A stretch of DNA of 24,083 bases from Desulfovibrio sp. (GTDB taxonomy: Bacteria; Desulfobacterota; Desulfovibrionia; Desulfovibrionales; Desulfovibrionaceae). This document shows, piece after piece, positions 1-7,299 of the stretch. The notes under the pieces were generated by a model. The model saw only the letters and a list, made by a program, of their open reading frames with translations, did no database searches and was not told the origin of the DNA. The position numbers and the translations under genes are program-made. The stretch's first letter is position 1. Every line of letters begins with the position of its first letter. Location: NCBI RefSeq assembly GCF_019424165.1, contig NZ_JAHZAA010000039.1, positions 1 to 24,083 on the forward strand, given 5' to 3'.

Positions 1-108
1 GCGCCCGTTGCGCAGCGGAGGAATAGCCTGGCTGTCGTCCCAGGGGATACGGGCAGGGTCCATGGCAGCATGCAGTCTGGACTCGGGCAAGGGGGAGATT
101 TTGGACAT
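1..108 (-). CDS. N-terminal fragment of an unidentified protein, possibly a Lon-like AAA protease (partial)
   Basis: An open frame starts with ATG at 108 and runs off the left edge after 36 codons. It begins MSKISPLPESRLHAAMDP and continues with ARIPWDDSQAIPPLRNGR. The pattern of a short leader, then DPxxIPW and a proline-rich turn, recalls the N-terminus of Lon-like (LonB-type) AAA proteases of Desulfovibrio. This is recalled resemblance, and 36 residues are too few to settle it. The gene begins 15 bases after the hemC stop, on the same strand and in the same frame, so it is probably cotranscribed with hemC. No good Shine-Dalgarno precedes the ATG, so translation may depend on coupling. The rest of the gene is outside the window. 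Confidence 0.5.
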   Translation of the reverse strand, partial: MSKISPLPESRLHAAMDPARIPWDDSQAIPPLRNGR

Positions 109-123
109 ATCTATGTGGTATAC

Positions 124-1056
124 CTATGACTGACGATAAAGTTTTTCAAGAATGCCTTTGCCGCCCTGCTCAAGAATTTCCTCGGCAAGTTCAAGGCCCC
201 ACCGGCGTGCCTGAGAGGTGTGTCCGTCCTTGCTGCAACGCAAAATGCGGCTGCCGTCAACTTCGGCCACCAGGCCTTCGAGGCGAAGGGTCTCATCGTC
301 CAGCAAGCGGGCGTGGCCGGCAATGGGAACCTGGCAGCCGCCTTCAAGCCCGGCCAGAAACCCACGTTCGGCCTCAACGCATACACGGGTAGCGCTGTCT
401 TCCATCTCTGCAAGCAAGGTGAAAAGTTCATAATCGTTTTCACGGCATTCAATACCCAGCGCCCCCTGGCCCACTGCGGGCAGAAAGGTGTGCGGGTCAA
501 GAGCGTGCATGTGTGGCGCGGAAAGCTCCAGCCGGCTCAGGCCCGCAGAGGCGAGGATGATGGCGTCATACATGCCTTCTTGCAGTTTGCGCAGACGCGT
601 ATCCACATTGCCGCGCAGGCTTTCAATGCGCAGGTCCGGCCGCTGGGCCAGCAACTGGGACTGGCGGCGCAGGCTGCTTGTGCCTACGCAGGCGTTGGGG
701 GGCAGGGCCGCTACAGAATCATATTTGTGCGAAAGCAGACAGTCTGTAGGGTCTTCACGCGGGGGCACGCAGCCGAGGATCAACCCTTCAGGCAGCTCCA
801 TAGGCACGTCTTTCATGCTGTGAACGGCCAGGTCCGCCTCGTCGTTGAGTAGGGCTTCTTCAATTTCCTTGACAAAGAGTCCCTTGCCGCCAACCTTTGC
901 CAGTGGAACATCAAGAATGATGTCCCCTTTGGTTTTTATGACATTAAGGCGAACCTCAAGGCCAGGCCTGATGGCCTGAAGACAGTTTTTGACGTGTTCG
1001 GCCTGCCAAAGGGCCAGACGGCTGCCGCGTGTAGCAATGGTGAGGGTGTTACGCAT
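124..1056 (-). CDS. hemC: Porphobilinogen deaminase (hydroxymethylbilane synthase)
   Basis: HemC polymerises four porphobilinogen units into hydroxymethylbilane in the cytoplasm, the step before uroporphyrinogen III and siroheme/heme. The 310-residue product has the family's usual length. It opens MRNTLTIATRGSRLALWQA, carries the KGLFVKEIEEAL and DLAVHSMKDVP motifs (around residues 58-84), and has GTSSLRR at 125-131 and RGNVDTRL at 148-155. Cys241 in EGGCQVP is the residue that anchors the dipyrromethane cofactor. The frame is open further upstream, but that extension is arginine-rich and overlaps the fmdB-like gene; ATG 1056 sits 11 bases after that gene's stop and fits homologues. It is the third gene of a probable gmhA-fmdB-hemC operon. 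Confidence 0.96.
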   Translation of the reverse strand: MRNTLTIATRGSRLALWQAEHVKNCLQAIRPGLEVRLNVIKTKGDIILDVPLAKVGGKGLFVKEIEEALLNDEADLAVHSMKDVPMELPEGLILGCVPPREDPTDCLLSHKYDSVAALPPNACVGTSSLRRQSQLLAQRPDLRIESLRGNVDTRLRKLQEGMYDAIILASAGLSRLELSAPHMHALDPHTFLPAVGQGALGIECRENDYELFTLLAEMEDSATRVCVEAERGFLAGLEGGCQVPIAGHARLLDDETLRLEGLVAEVDGSRILRCSKDGHTSQARRWGLELAEEILEQGGKGILEKLYRQS

Positions 1057-1067
1057 GATGGTACCGC

Positions 1068-1301
1068 CTAATGCCCGCAGCTTGCGCAGTTGCCGCCGGA
1101 ACAACCGGCGCAGCCGCCACCGCCGCCGGACGTGGGCGTGTAGTCGCCCGGGTGAGAGCCGCCGCCGTGGTGGGCGCAGCATGACATGAGCTTGTGGGTT
1201 GCGTGAGAGCCGCAATGCGGGCAAGCCGGAGAAGCATCGTCAAAAACCAGTTCTTCGAAATCTCGGCTGCATTTTTCGCAACTGTACTCATAGATGGGCA
1301 T
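1068..1301 (-). CDS. FmdB-family zinc-ribbon protein with Gly/Cys/His-rich tail
   Basis: This is a small protein of 77 residues. It starts MPIYEYSCEKC and has two CxxC knuckles (Cys8/Cys11 and Cys27/Cys30), the FmdB/CxxC_CXXC regulatory-protein signature (Pfam zinc-ribbon_8). Such proteins are thought to bind zinc; the FmdB name comes from a putative regulator, and the general function is unknown. After residue 40 the chain becomes a low-complexity tail rich in Gly, Cys and His, with CC, HH, a five-Gly run, CAGC and CASC. The ATG at 1301 lies 2 bases after the gmhA stop, with GAGGA about 7 bases upstream. A TTG two codons earlier is less likely. It is sandwiched in the gmhA-hemC operon. Confidence 0.85.
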   Translation of the reverse strand: MPIYEYSCEKCSRDFEELVFDDASPACPHCGSHATHKLMSCCAHHGGGSHPGDYTPTSGGGGGCAGCSGGNCASCGH

Positions 1302-1303
1302 GA

Positions 1304-1936
1304 TCAATCCTCGTTTACGGTGTCTGCGTGCAAATAAGGCGCAAGTGCCGCCACATTTTCAAAAAGGTAATAATCCGTCAGCTGGCACAGTAAATGTCCG
1401 GCAGTAATGTGAATTTCCTGTATAAGTGGGGTGCTCGGATTTGCCACGTCCACAAGCATATGGCAGAGCTGGGCCATACGCCCTCCGCCCCTGCCCGTAA
1501 AGCCCAACGTAAGCATGCCTATCCGGCGGGCAGCCTCTAGGGCGGCCAGTACATTGGGGCTGTTGCCGGATGTGGATATTCCTACAAGAATGTCTCCCTT
1601 ACGGCCCAGCGCCTCCACCTGGCGTGAAAACACCTGGCTGAAGTCCATATCATTGGCAATGGCGGTAAGGGCCGAGGTGTCGGTGGTAAGGGCCAGGGCA
1701 GGCAGGGCAGGCCTGTCTACAAGAAAGCGGTTCACAAACTCCGCCGCAAGGTGTTGCGCGTCTGCCGCGCTGCCGCCATTGCCACAGAGCAGGATTTTTC
1801 CGCCTTGAGCCAGGCAGGCTGCAATGCGCAGGGCTGTTTCCCGCAGCACAGGCGCTTGTTCCGTAAAAAAAGTTTCTCTCAGCCGGGCGCCGTCACGCGC
1901 ATGGGCGGTTATGATATCAAGAGCGCTGTCGTTCAT
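1304..1936 (-). CDS. gmhA: Sedoheptulose-7-phosphate isomerase (phosphoheptose isomerase)
   Basis: GmhA converts sedoheptulose 7-phosphate to D-glycero-D-manno-heptose 7-phosphate, the first step of heptose synthesis for the lipopolysaccharide inner core. The 210-residue SIS-domain protein is slightly longer than the usual 190-200, with an extended C-terminus. The phosphate-binding loop CGNGGSAADAQH starts at residue 51, and STSGNS is at 121-126. His62, Glu66, Gln173 and His181 match the zinc and catalytic residues of E. coli GmhA (61, 65, 172, 180) with a constant one-residue shift, so the enzyme should be active. It is the first gene of the minus-strand group, divergent from nadK. The Shine-Dalgarno is weak (AAGG about 11 bases upstream). 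Confidence 0.94.
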   Translation of the reverse strand: MNDSALDIITAHARDGARLRETFFTEQAPVLRETALRIAACLAQGGKILLCGNGGSAADAQHLAAEFVNRFLVDRPALPALALTTDTSALTAIANDMDFSQVFSRQVEALGRKGDILVGISTSGNSPNVLAALEAARRIGMLTLGFTGRGGGRMAQLCHMLVDVANPSTPLIQEIHITAGHLLCQLTDYYLFENVAALAPYLHADTVNED

Positions 1937-1963
1937 GGCTGCTGCGGCCTTGTTATGTAATTT

Positions 1964-1992
1964 TAGCTAGGAAGTTTCTGTTCATATGTCAA
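1964..1992 (-). promoter_or_regulatory. Candidate promoter of the gmhA operon
   Basis: On the minus strand a perfect -35 hexamer TTGACA (1992-1987) is followed after 17 bases by TAGCTA (1969-1964), a poor match to the -10 consensus. It sits 28 bases upstream of the gmhA start in a divergent intergenic region. The good -35 and correct spacing support it; the -10 does not. Confidence 0.35.
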
Positions 1993-1994
1993 AG

Positions 1995-2021
1995 CGCCGG
2001 CCCTGACAAGCAAGGCCGGCG
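1995..2021. repeat. 8-bp GC inverted repeat between gmhA and nadK
   Basis: CGCCGGCC (1995-2002) and GGCCGGCG (2014-2021) form a perfect 8-bp stem with an 11-base loop. There is no T-tract and both flanking genes start here, so it is not a terminator. It abuts the candidate gmhA -35 box and could be an operator or a 5' UTR structure. Confidence 0.5.
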
Positions 2022-2024
2022 GGC

Positions 2025-2053
2025 TTGCGATAAGAGCCTTGATAACGTAAATT
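2025..2053 (+). promoter_or_regulatory. Candidate promoter of nadK
   Basis: TTGCGA (2025-2030), a 17-base spacer and TAAATT (2048-2053) match 4/6 and 4/6 of the sigma-70 consensus. Transcription would start at about 2060, almost at the nadK ATG (2062). That implies a nearly leaderless message, in line with the missing Shine-Dalgarno. Confidence 0.3.
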
Positions 2054-2061
2054 GTCACCTT

Positions 2062-2931
2062 ATGCAAAATCAACTCAAGCGCCACATTCTACTGGTCTGC
2101 AAGGCCCGCCACGAACGTGCCGCCCAACTGGGCGAAGAAATTCGTGAGTGGCTTGAAGAGCGTGGTCACAAAGCACATCTGGTAGAGGCCGGACAGGACT
2201 CTCCCTTTTGCACGGATGACCTTGACTTTGTTGTGGTGCTTGGCGGTGACGGCACCATGCTCGGGGTAGCCCGGCGCCTTGTGGGCAGTGATGTGCCGGT
2301 GCTGGGTATCAACTTCGGGCGTGTGGGCTTTCTCACAGACGCCCAGCCGGAAAACTGGCGGGAAAAGCTTGTCGAATGTCTGGACGGACACGAGCCAGTC
2401 CGCTCCTGTATGGCGCTGAGATGGTCGCTTGTGCGTGACGGCGAAGAGATTCAGGCCGGAGCGGCGGTTAACGACGTGGTTGTCAGCCGCGGATCCCTGT
2501 CCAGGCTGGTTTGCCTTGATATCTGGGTTGACGGGCAGCGTATGGGGTCGTTGCGCAGCGACGGCATCATATTGTGCACACCTGTGGGCAGTTCGGGCTA
2601 CAGCGTATCCGCTGGCGGCCCGCTACTGTATCCTGTCATGGACGCCATTGGATTCACGCCCGTGTGTCCTTTTCTGAATACTATTTCCCCCATGGTTTTT
2701 CCTGGATCAACAGACATAGAGCTTCAGATTTTGCGCGGCTCCACGGACTGCTATCTTACGGTGGACGGTCAGGAAGGGCATAAGCTGAAAAAAGACGATC
2801 TTGTGCGCATTTCCGGCCTGCCTGCGGCAGTGCGTTTTATGGGAGAAGGCACATGTTTTTTTGAGCGTCTGCGCAGTAGGGGGTTTGTCTTGCAGGGATC
2901 TGTGGGGAACTGTACGGGGGAAATGCCGTGA
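2062..2931 (+). CDS. nadK: NAD kinase
   Basis: NadK phosphorylates NAD+ to NADP+ in the cytoplasm and sets the NADP(H) pool. The 289-residue protein shows the family hallmarks: GGDGT at 61-65 (catalytic Asp and nucleotide loop), GINFGRVGFLTD at about 83-94, a conserved NDVVVSRG segment, and the glycine-rich SDGIILCTPVGSSGYS followed by SAGGP. The length is normal. No Shine-Dalgarno is visible before ATG 2062, where the upstream bases read TTGTCACCTT. The start is nevertheless well placed, because homologues begin just before the HILLV strand. Its stop overlaps the GTG start of the next gene by 4 bases (GTGA), so the two are translationally coupled. Confidence 0.95.
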   Translation: MQNQLKRHILLVCKARHERAAQLGEEIREWLEERGHKAHLVEAGQDSPFCTDDLDFVVVLGGDGTMLGVARRLVGSDVPVLGINFGRVGFLTDAQPENWREKLVECLDGHEPVRSCMALRWSLVRDGEEIQAGAAVNDVVVSRGSLSRLVCLDIWVDGQRMGSLRSDGIILCTPVGSSGYSVSAGGPLLYPVMDAIGFTPVCPFLNTISPMVFPGSTDIELQILRGSTDCYLTVDGQEGHKLKKDDLVRISGLPAAVRFMGEGTCFFERLRSRGFVLQGSVGNCTGEMP

Positions 2932-4673
2932 ACAAAGCTCTTGCGCCTGCAAAGGTGTGCGATATCCGTCTGGGGCAGAATGTCCGTTTTGACGCATGGC
3001 TGTACAGCATGCTCATGGATAACAATCTTGCGTACCGCATGAATCCCGACATCATCGCAAGCCCGGAACAGATGGCTTTTATGGTGCACATGGATCAGGA
3101 TCAGGTGTATCTGCCCTGTTCGGATGCCACGTTTTCAATGCTCTGTGCCGGAACACCTTCAGCCGAGCTGCGCAATCAATATAACCGCTCGTGGCGCATT
3201 ATCGCGCGGCTGGTGCGCTCGTTTGTTCCTGACAAGGCGCAGCAGAGGCGTATTTTGCAATTTTGCCGTTACCGTTTTTCACAGTATATTGCGCAGCATA
3301 CTCTGATTCCATCGCGTTTGGTCAAGCGGATGACCAGCCTTGTGCTGGCCCAGGGGCATATGACAGACGACCCGTGGGAAGAGCGTCGCCGCGAATCAAC
3401 CTGCAGTCAGCAGGAAACGCTGGCACTGCCCGAAATTCACGAAAATCTCGAAGCCATGCCGGTTGGACCGATGCCCAAGGGAATCTCCGCCGCGCGCCGC
3501 AGTATGGATTATGTGGAGATGGCGCGATTGCTTTGCCTTTCGGCCATGTCACGTGACTGGCTTGCAAAACGGCCCACTGACGAGGAAGTACGCAGGGCTA
3601 TGGAAGAAGCCCAGACAGACTGTGAAAGCTTGCGCCTGTATTTTGAGGCCAATGCCGGACGTGCGGGGACGGTGCTGTTTTTATGTGATGCTGACGGCGG
3701 CGTTTTGTTTGACCTTGTTATGGCGCAAAGCCTTATCCGTATGGGACACAGGGTTATTTTTGCGGTAAAGTCCGGTTTTTATTTTTTTGCACCTACGCTT
3801 GATGATGTGGAAACAGATCCGTCACTCAGGCCCTGGCTGCGCGGTGGTATCGTCTTGCGGCAAAACAAATTGAGCAAGAACGAATTGTTACGGCATCTGC
3901 GCGAGCACCGGCTTGTGGTAATCGGTGACGGCACACGCGAAAGGCTTAACCTGTACCGTGTGTCGGTCACGTTTTCACGTGCCTGGAAAGAGGCGGACCT
4001 GATCCTCGGCAAAGGCTGGCGCGCGGCGGATGTGCTGCTGGGGACCAGCCAGGAATTTACACGCGATATTGTCTGTTACTGGCGTGACAGCAACGGCTTT
4101 CATATCAAGTTGCGCAAGCATGCTCACGGGGCGCGCAAATTCAGTGAAGACGCCATTGCGGCCCAGGCCGAAACCATCATCGCGGGCATGCGCGAAGCCA
4201 AGAGCCACGGGCGGACCATCATGTTCTACAGTTGCGTTATCGGCAGCATACCCGGTGAAACGTCAACCGCCATCAGCCTTGTGCATGCTTTTGTAGACAA
4301 TCTGCGCAAAAAAATGGATAATATTTTGATTATCAACCCCGCCGAGCATTTTATCGAAGGCATGGACGGGGATGACCTCATGTATATGTGGGAGCGCGTG
4401 CAACGCAGCGGCCTCATAGATGTGTGGCGTTTTCAGACAGTTGAAGATATTGAGGAAAGCTTTGCCCTGTTGGGACGAAAAGTACCTCCGCAATGGTCTG
4501 GAAAAGATTCTACCTATTCGACGGGCTGCACCAAAGAAATGCGCATCGCGCTTGATGTGCAGAGTAAAAACCGTGAGATGCAGCTCATTGGCCCTGAACC
4601 CAGACTTTTCTTCCGCAGGGGAGAATACGGGGTGGGCAAGTATTTTGACGCGAGCATTCCTCATCAGAGCTGA
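2928..4673 (+). CDS. DUF89/ARMT1-like domain protein, function unknown
   Basis: This is a 581-residue cytoplasmic protein without a signal peptide. The N-terminal 240 residues are not recognised and are mostly helical in character. From residue 247 the pattern resembles the DUF89/ARMT1 metal-dependent phosphatase fold: a hydrophobic strand ending in LCDADGG (252-258), FDLVMAQSLIRMGH, the FAVKSG strand (278-283), VIGDGTRERLN (331-341) and ADLILGKG (356-363), the last like the family's ADLVISKG. DUF89 members hydrolyse damaged phosphometabolites. Family members have D-N at the metal site, whereas this one has D254-A255, so activity is uncertain. The start is GTG 2928, with GGGGGA upstream and a 4-base overlap with nadK. 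gatB follows after 26 bases. The DUF89 assignment is by eye and tentative. Confidence 0.8.
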   Translation: MNKALAPAKVCDIRLGQNVRFDAWLYSMLMDNNLAYRMNPDIIASPEQMAFMVHMDQDQVYLPCSDATFSMLCAGTPSAELRNQYNRSWRIIARLVRSFVPDKAQQRRILQFCRYRFSQYIAQHTLIPSRLVKRMTSLVLAQGHMTDDPWEERRRESTCSQQETLALPEIHENLEAMPVGPMPKGISAARRSMDYVEMARLLCLSAMSRDWLAKRPTDEEVRRAMEEAQTDCESLRLYFEANAGRAGTVLFLCDADGGVLFDLVMAQSLIRMGHRVIFAVKSGFYFFAPTLDDVETDPSLRPWLRGGIVLRQNKLSKNELLRHLREHRLVVIGDGTRERLNLYRVSVTFSRAWKEADLILGKGWRAADVLLGTSQEFTRDIVCYWRDSNGFHIKLRKHAHGARKFSEDAIAAQAETIIAGMREAKSHGRTIMFYSCVIGSIPGETSTAISLVHAFVDNLRKKMDNILIINPAEHFIEGMDGDDLMYMWERVQRSGLIDVWRFQTVEDIEESFALLGRKVPPQWSGKDSTYSTGCTKEMRIALDVQSKNREMQLIGPEPRLFFRRGEYGVGKYFDASIPHQS

Positions 4674-4699
4674 TTACTTTACAGGGAGTGAGTTGACTT

Positions 4700-6136
4700 A
4701 TGGCCGCTTATGAAGCCGTTATCGGCCTGGAAGTGCATGTGCAACTGGCCACGGCCTCCAAACTGTTCTGTTCCTGCCCGACAACCTTCGGCCAGCCTCC
4801 GAACTCCAATGTGTGCGAAGTGTGTTCCGGCATGCCCGGATCTTTGCCCGTGCCGAACGGACAAGCCATACATTTCGCCACACTGATGGGCCTGGCTACA
4901 GGCTGCACCATCAATTCGCGCTCCATTTTTGCGCGCAAAAACTATTTTTATCCGGACTTGCCCGCAGGGTATCAGATATCGCAGTTTGAACTGCCCATCT
5001 GCGAGCACGGGCATCTGGACATTGAAGTGGACGGTGTGTGCAAAAGGGTGGGCATTACCCGCATTCATATGGAAAATGACGCGGGCAAGAACATCCATGC
5101 TCAGGGAGAAAACATTAGCTACGTGGACCTGAACCGGGCTGGTACGCCGCTGGTGGAAATTGTCTCTGATCCTGATATGCGTTCCGCGGCTGAAGCTGTA
5201 ACCTATCTCAAGGACCTGTATGCCATCGTCACCTACCTTGGCGTGTGCGACGGTAATATGGAAGAAGGCAGTTTTCGCTGTGATGCCAACGTCTCTTTGC
5301 GGCCTGTGGGGGCGAAGGAGTTCGGCACCCGCACGGAACTGAAAAACCTCAATTCGTTCCGTAACGTGCAGCGCGCTATTGAATGCGAAATGGCGCGTCA
5401 GCAGGACCTTCTGGATGATGGTGAAAAAATCATACAGGAAACACGCCTTTACGATGCGGTAAAAAATATTACCGCCTCCATGCGCAGCAAGGAAGAGGCG
5501 CACGATTACCGCTACTTCCCTGACCCGGACATCCTGCCCATAGAGATTTCCGAGTCGGACATGGAACGCTGGAAAGCCGAACTGCCCGAGCTGCCCAAGG
5601 TCAGGGCCGCGCGTTTTGTGGAGATGACAGGCTTGCCCGCTGCGGAAGTTGAAGTGCTGGTGCAAAGCCGTGGCCTGGCGGATTTTTTTGAAGCCGCAGC
5701 CGGTCTTTCTGACGCCCGCAAGGCGGCAAACTTCATGCTTGGCCCGTTGCTGCGCGAATGCAACAGCAGAGGCGTCAGTGCGGCGGATCCGGCCGCATGG
5801 AACATGAAGCCCGAAGCGCTGGCAGAACTGGTGCGCATTGTGGACCAGGGGCTGATCAGCTCCAAGATTGCCAATGATATTTTTGGAGACCTGTTTGAAA
5901 CAGGCGCCATGCCCGAAAGCTATGTGAAAGAAAAGGGGCTTGTGCAGATATCCGATTCTTCGGCACTGGAAGAAGCCGTGGACGCGGTTATTGCGGCCAA
6001 TCCTGCCGAGGTGGAAGCCTACAGGGGCGGTAAAACCAAGCTCATCAGTTTTTTTGTGGGCCAGATCATGCGCGCTACCAAGGGCAAGGCCAATCCGGCC
6101 CTTGTGAACGAACTGCTGGCGAAAAAACTGTCGTAG
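4700..6136 (+). CDS. gatB: Aspartyl/glutamyl-tRNA(Asn/Gln) amidotransferase subunit B
   Basis: GatB is the kinase/tRNA-binding subunit of GatCAB. It activates Glu-tRNA(Gln) or Asp-tRNA(Asn) by phosphorylation so that GatA-derived ammonia can amidate it. The 478-residue length is typical. It opens with EAVIGLEVHVQL (residues 5-16), followed by CSCPTTFG and VCEVCSGMPG (Cys24, Cys26, Cys39, Cys42, a zinc-type set), then KNYFYPDLPAGYQISQ and RIHMENDAGK. A C-terminal YqeY-like helical tail ends with FFVGQIMRATKGKANP. An AGGGAG Shine-Dalgarno lies upstream of ATG 4700. It is the last gene of the nadK group and is followed by a strong terminator. gatA and gatC are not in the window. Confidence 0.97.
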   Translation: MAAYEAVIGLEVHVQLATASKLFCSCPTTFGQPPNSNVCEVCSGMPGSLPVPNGQAIHFATLMGLATGCTINSRSIFARKNYFYPDLPAGYQISQFELPICEHGHLDIEVDGVCKRVGITRIHMENDAGKNIHAQGENISYVDLNRAGTPLVEIVSDPDMRSAAEAVTYLKDLYAIVTYLGVCDGNMEEGSFRCDANVSLRPVGAKEFGTRTELKNLNSFRNVQRAIECEMARQQDLLDDGEKIIQETRLYDAVKNITASMRSKEEAHDYRYFPDPDILPIEISESDMERWKAELPELPKVRAARFVEMTGLPAAEVEVLVQSRGLADFFEAAAGLSDARKAANFMLGPLLRECNSRGVSAADPAAWNMKPEALAELVRIVDQGLISSKIANDIFGDLFETGAMPESYVKEKGLVQISDSSALEEAVDAVIAANPAEVEAYRGGKTKLISFFVGQIMRATKGKANPALVNELLAKKLS

Positions 6137-6154
6137 GCAGACGTTCATCTGCCT
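6135..6154 (+). repeat. Short hairpin at the gatB stop codon
   Basis: AGGCAGA (6135-6141) pairs with TCTGCCT (6148-6154) around a 6-base loop, beginning inside the gatB stop codon and followed by TTATG. It may be a minor 3'-end structure upstream of the main terminator. Confidence 0.35.
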
Positions 6155-6173
6155 TTATGCCAGGTCTTTCATG

Positions 6174-6210
6174 AAAGAGGCTCCCTGCTGTGGCAGGGAG
6201 CCTCTTTTGT
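6174..6210 (+). terminator. Strong intrinsic terminator after gatB
   Basis: A perfect 15-bp stem pairs 6174-6188 with 6193-6207 (core GAGGCTCCCTGC / GCAGGGAGCCTC) around a TGTG tetraloop and ends in TTTT. This is an excellent rho-independent terminator for the plus-strand operon. It may also work weakly for mqnA on the minus strand, whose stop is about 117 bases away, although the T-run there is interrupted. Confidence 0.9.
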
Positions 6211-6323
6211 CATGTTTTACAATAAACAATGTCGTTCGTGTCTGTCGGGCAGAGCAAGCAGGGTCTGAAAGGTCGGGCCTGACGGAACTGGTCTGGGACA
6301 GTCAACGGATGTTTTGCGCCGGG

Positions 6324-7172
6324 CTACAGACTGAAAAATTCCAGTGGCGGCGCAGAAGGGATCATCCCGGCGGCAGCCAGTTTTTCGTAAAAAAGCATAA
6401 GGCCGCGCTGTTCTTCTTCGCCCAGGCTGTAGACAAGCCCCTTGCTGTAGTAAAAGGCCAGTTCGTCCCGATTCAGCGGGCAGCCGTGGGCTGTCAGGTC
6501 AAGGATCACATCCATATTGGCAAAGCTCCAGCTTCGCCCCTGTCGCAACAGCTCGCCAGGATCGCTGGTAAACAGACCTGCATCTGCCGCTGCGCGGCTC
6601 ACTACCCACAAGCCGAAAATAAAAGGCAGACCTGTCCAGTCACGCCACGCCTCGGCCAGGTCAAGACGGTAGGGATAGTCCGGATGATTGCGCAGCCGCA
6701 GGGCCTCGTCGCCGATGGCCAGAAATGCAGCGGGCGGGTTGCTGCTGCGCACGGCAGGGGTGACCTGTCCTGTGGTATAGCTCACGTCAAGCTTGTAGCG
6801 GTCGCGCATGAGCAGCCGCAGCAGGGCTACAGAAGTATGCGTTTCCCCGCTGATGAGAATTTCTGCACCGTTCAGCTGGTCCAAAGGCACGCGGGAGAGC
6901 AGCAGCACGCTCATGACCGGCCCGCGTGAGCCAATGGAAAGGTCTTCCACCAGATAGTAGCGTTCGGGGCGACAGGCGTATTCAAAGCAGGAAGTGGACG
7001 AAACGTGCAGTTCGCCGCGAGCCATCATGTTGTTGAGCAGGGCTGGTGGCCCGGATACCAGTTCAAAATCGTGAGGCAACAGGCCCGCTTCCAGGGGATG
7101 ATAGATGGGCAGCACATTGAGATAGCCTATGCGGCCCATGCGCAGCACGGGCTGCGGTGTGACACTGGTCAT
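6324..7172 (-). CDS. mqnA: Chorismate dehydratase, futalosine menaquinone pathway
   Basis: MqnA removes water from chorismate to give 3-[(1-carboxyvinyl)oxy]benzoate, the entry step of the futalosine route to menaquinone. The 282-residue product has the periplasmic-binding-protein-like fold of the family: RMGRIGYLNVLPIYHPLE near the N-terminus, SSTSCFEYA at about 77-85, SIGSRGPVMSVLLLSR, ISGETHTSVALLRLL, IGDEALRL, then LAEAWRDWTGLPFIFGLW and SKGLVYSLG. ATG 7172 is chosen because AAGGGT lies about 8 bases upstream and homologues start just before RMGRIGYLN; a 29-codon upstream extension is unlike the family. It lies 127 bases downstream of mqnC, and no clear promoter is visible in that gap. 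Confidence 0.95.
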   Translation of the reverse strand: MTSVTPQPVLRMGRIGYLNVLPIYHPLEAGLLPHDFELVSGPPALLNNMMARGELHVSSTSCFEYACRPERYYLVEDLSIGSRGPVMSVLLLSRVPLDQLNGAEILISGETHTSVALLRLLMRDRYKLDVSYTTGQVTPAVRSSNPPAAFLAIGDEALRLRNHPDYPYRLDLAEAWRDWTGLPFIFGLWVVSRAAADAGLFTSDPGELLRQGRSWSFANMDVILDLTAHGCPLNRDELAFYYSKGLVYSLGEEEQRGLMLFYEKLAAAGMIPSAPPLEFFSL

Positions 7173-7299
7173 GGTGATACCCTTGCTGAAGTGAGCGGCG
7201 TCTGCCTGGTGTGCAAACGCCGCAAAATCCGGTGCGGAAAGGTTTGCCTGCAATGGCAAAACGCCCGGACGCGCCTTTTTTCCGCTATGGCCCGTCCTG

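Noticed and set aside
220..852. Plus-strand open frame opposite hemC
   Set aside because: It is a shadow of hemC; the minus-strand protein has the full PBG deaminase signature including the cofactor cysteine.
4679..6148. Long 489-codon open frame on the minus strand opposite gatB
   Set aside because: Its translation lacks any family motif and is rich in His, Phe and Arg, as expected from the complement of a GC-rich gene. gatB on the other strand is unmistakable and has a ribosome site.
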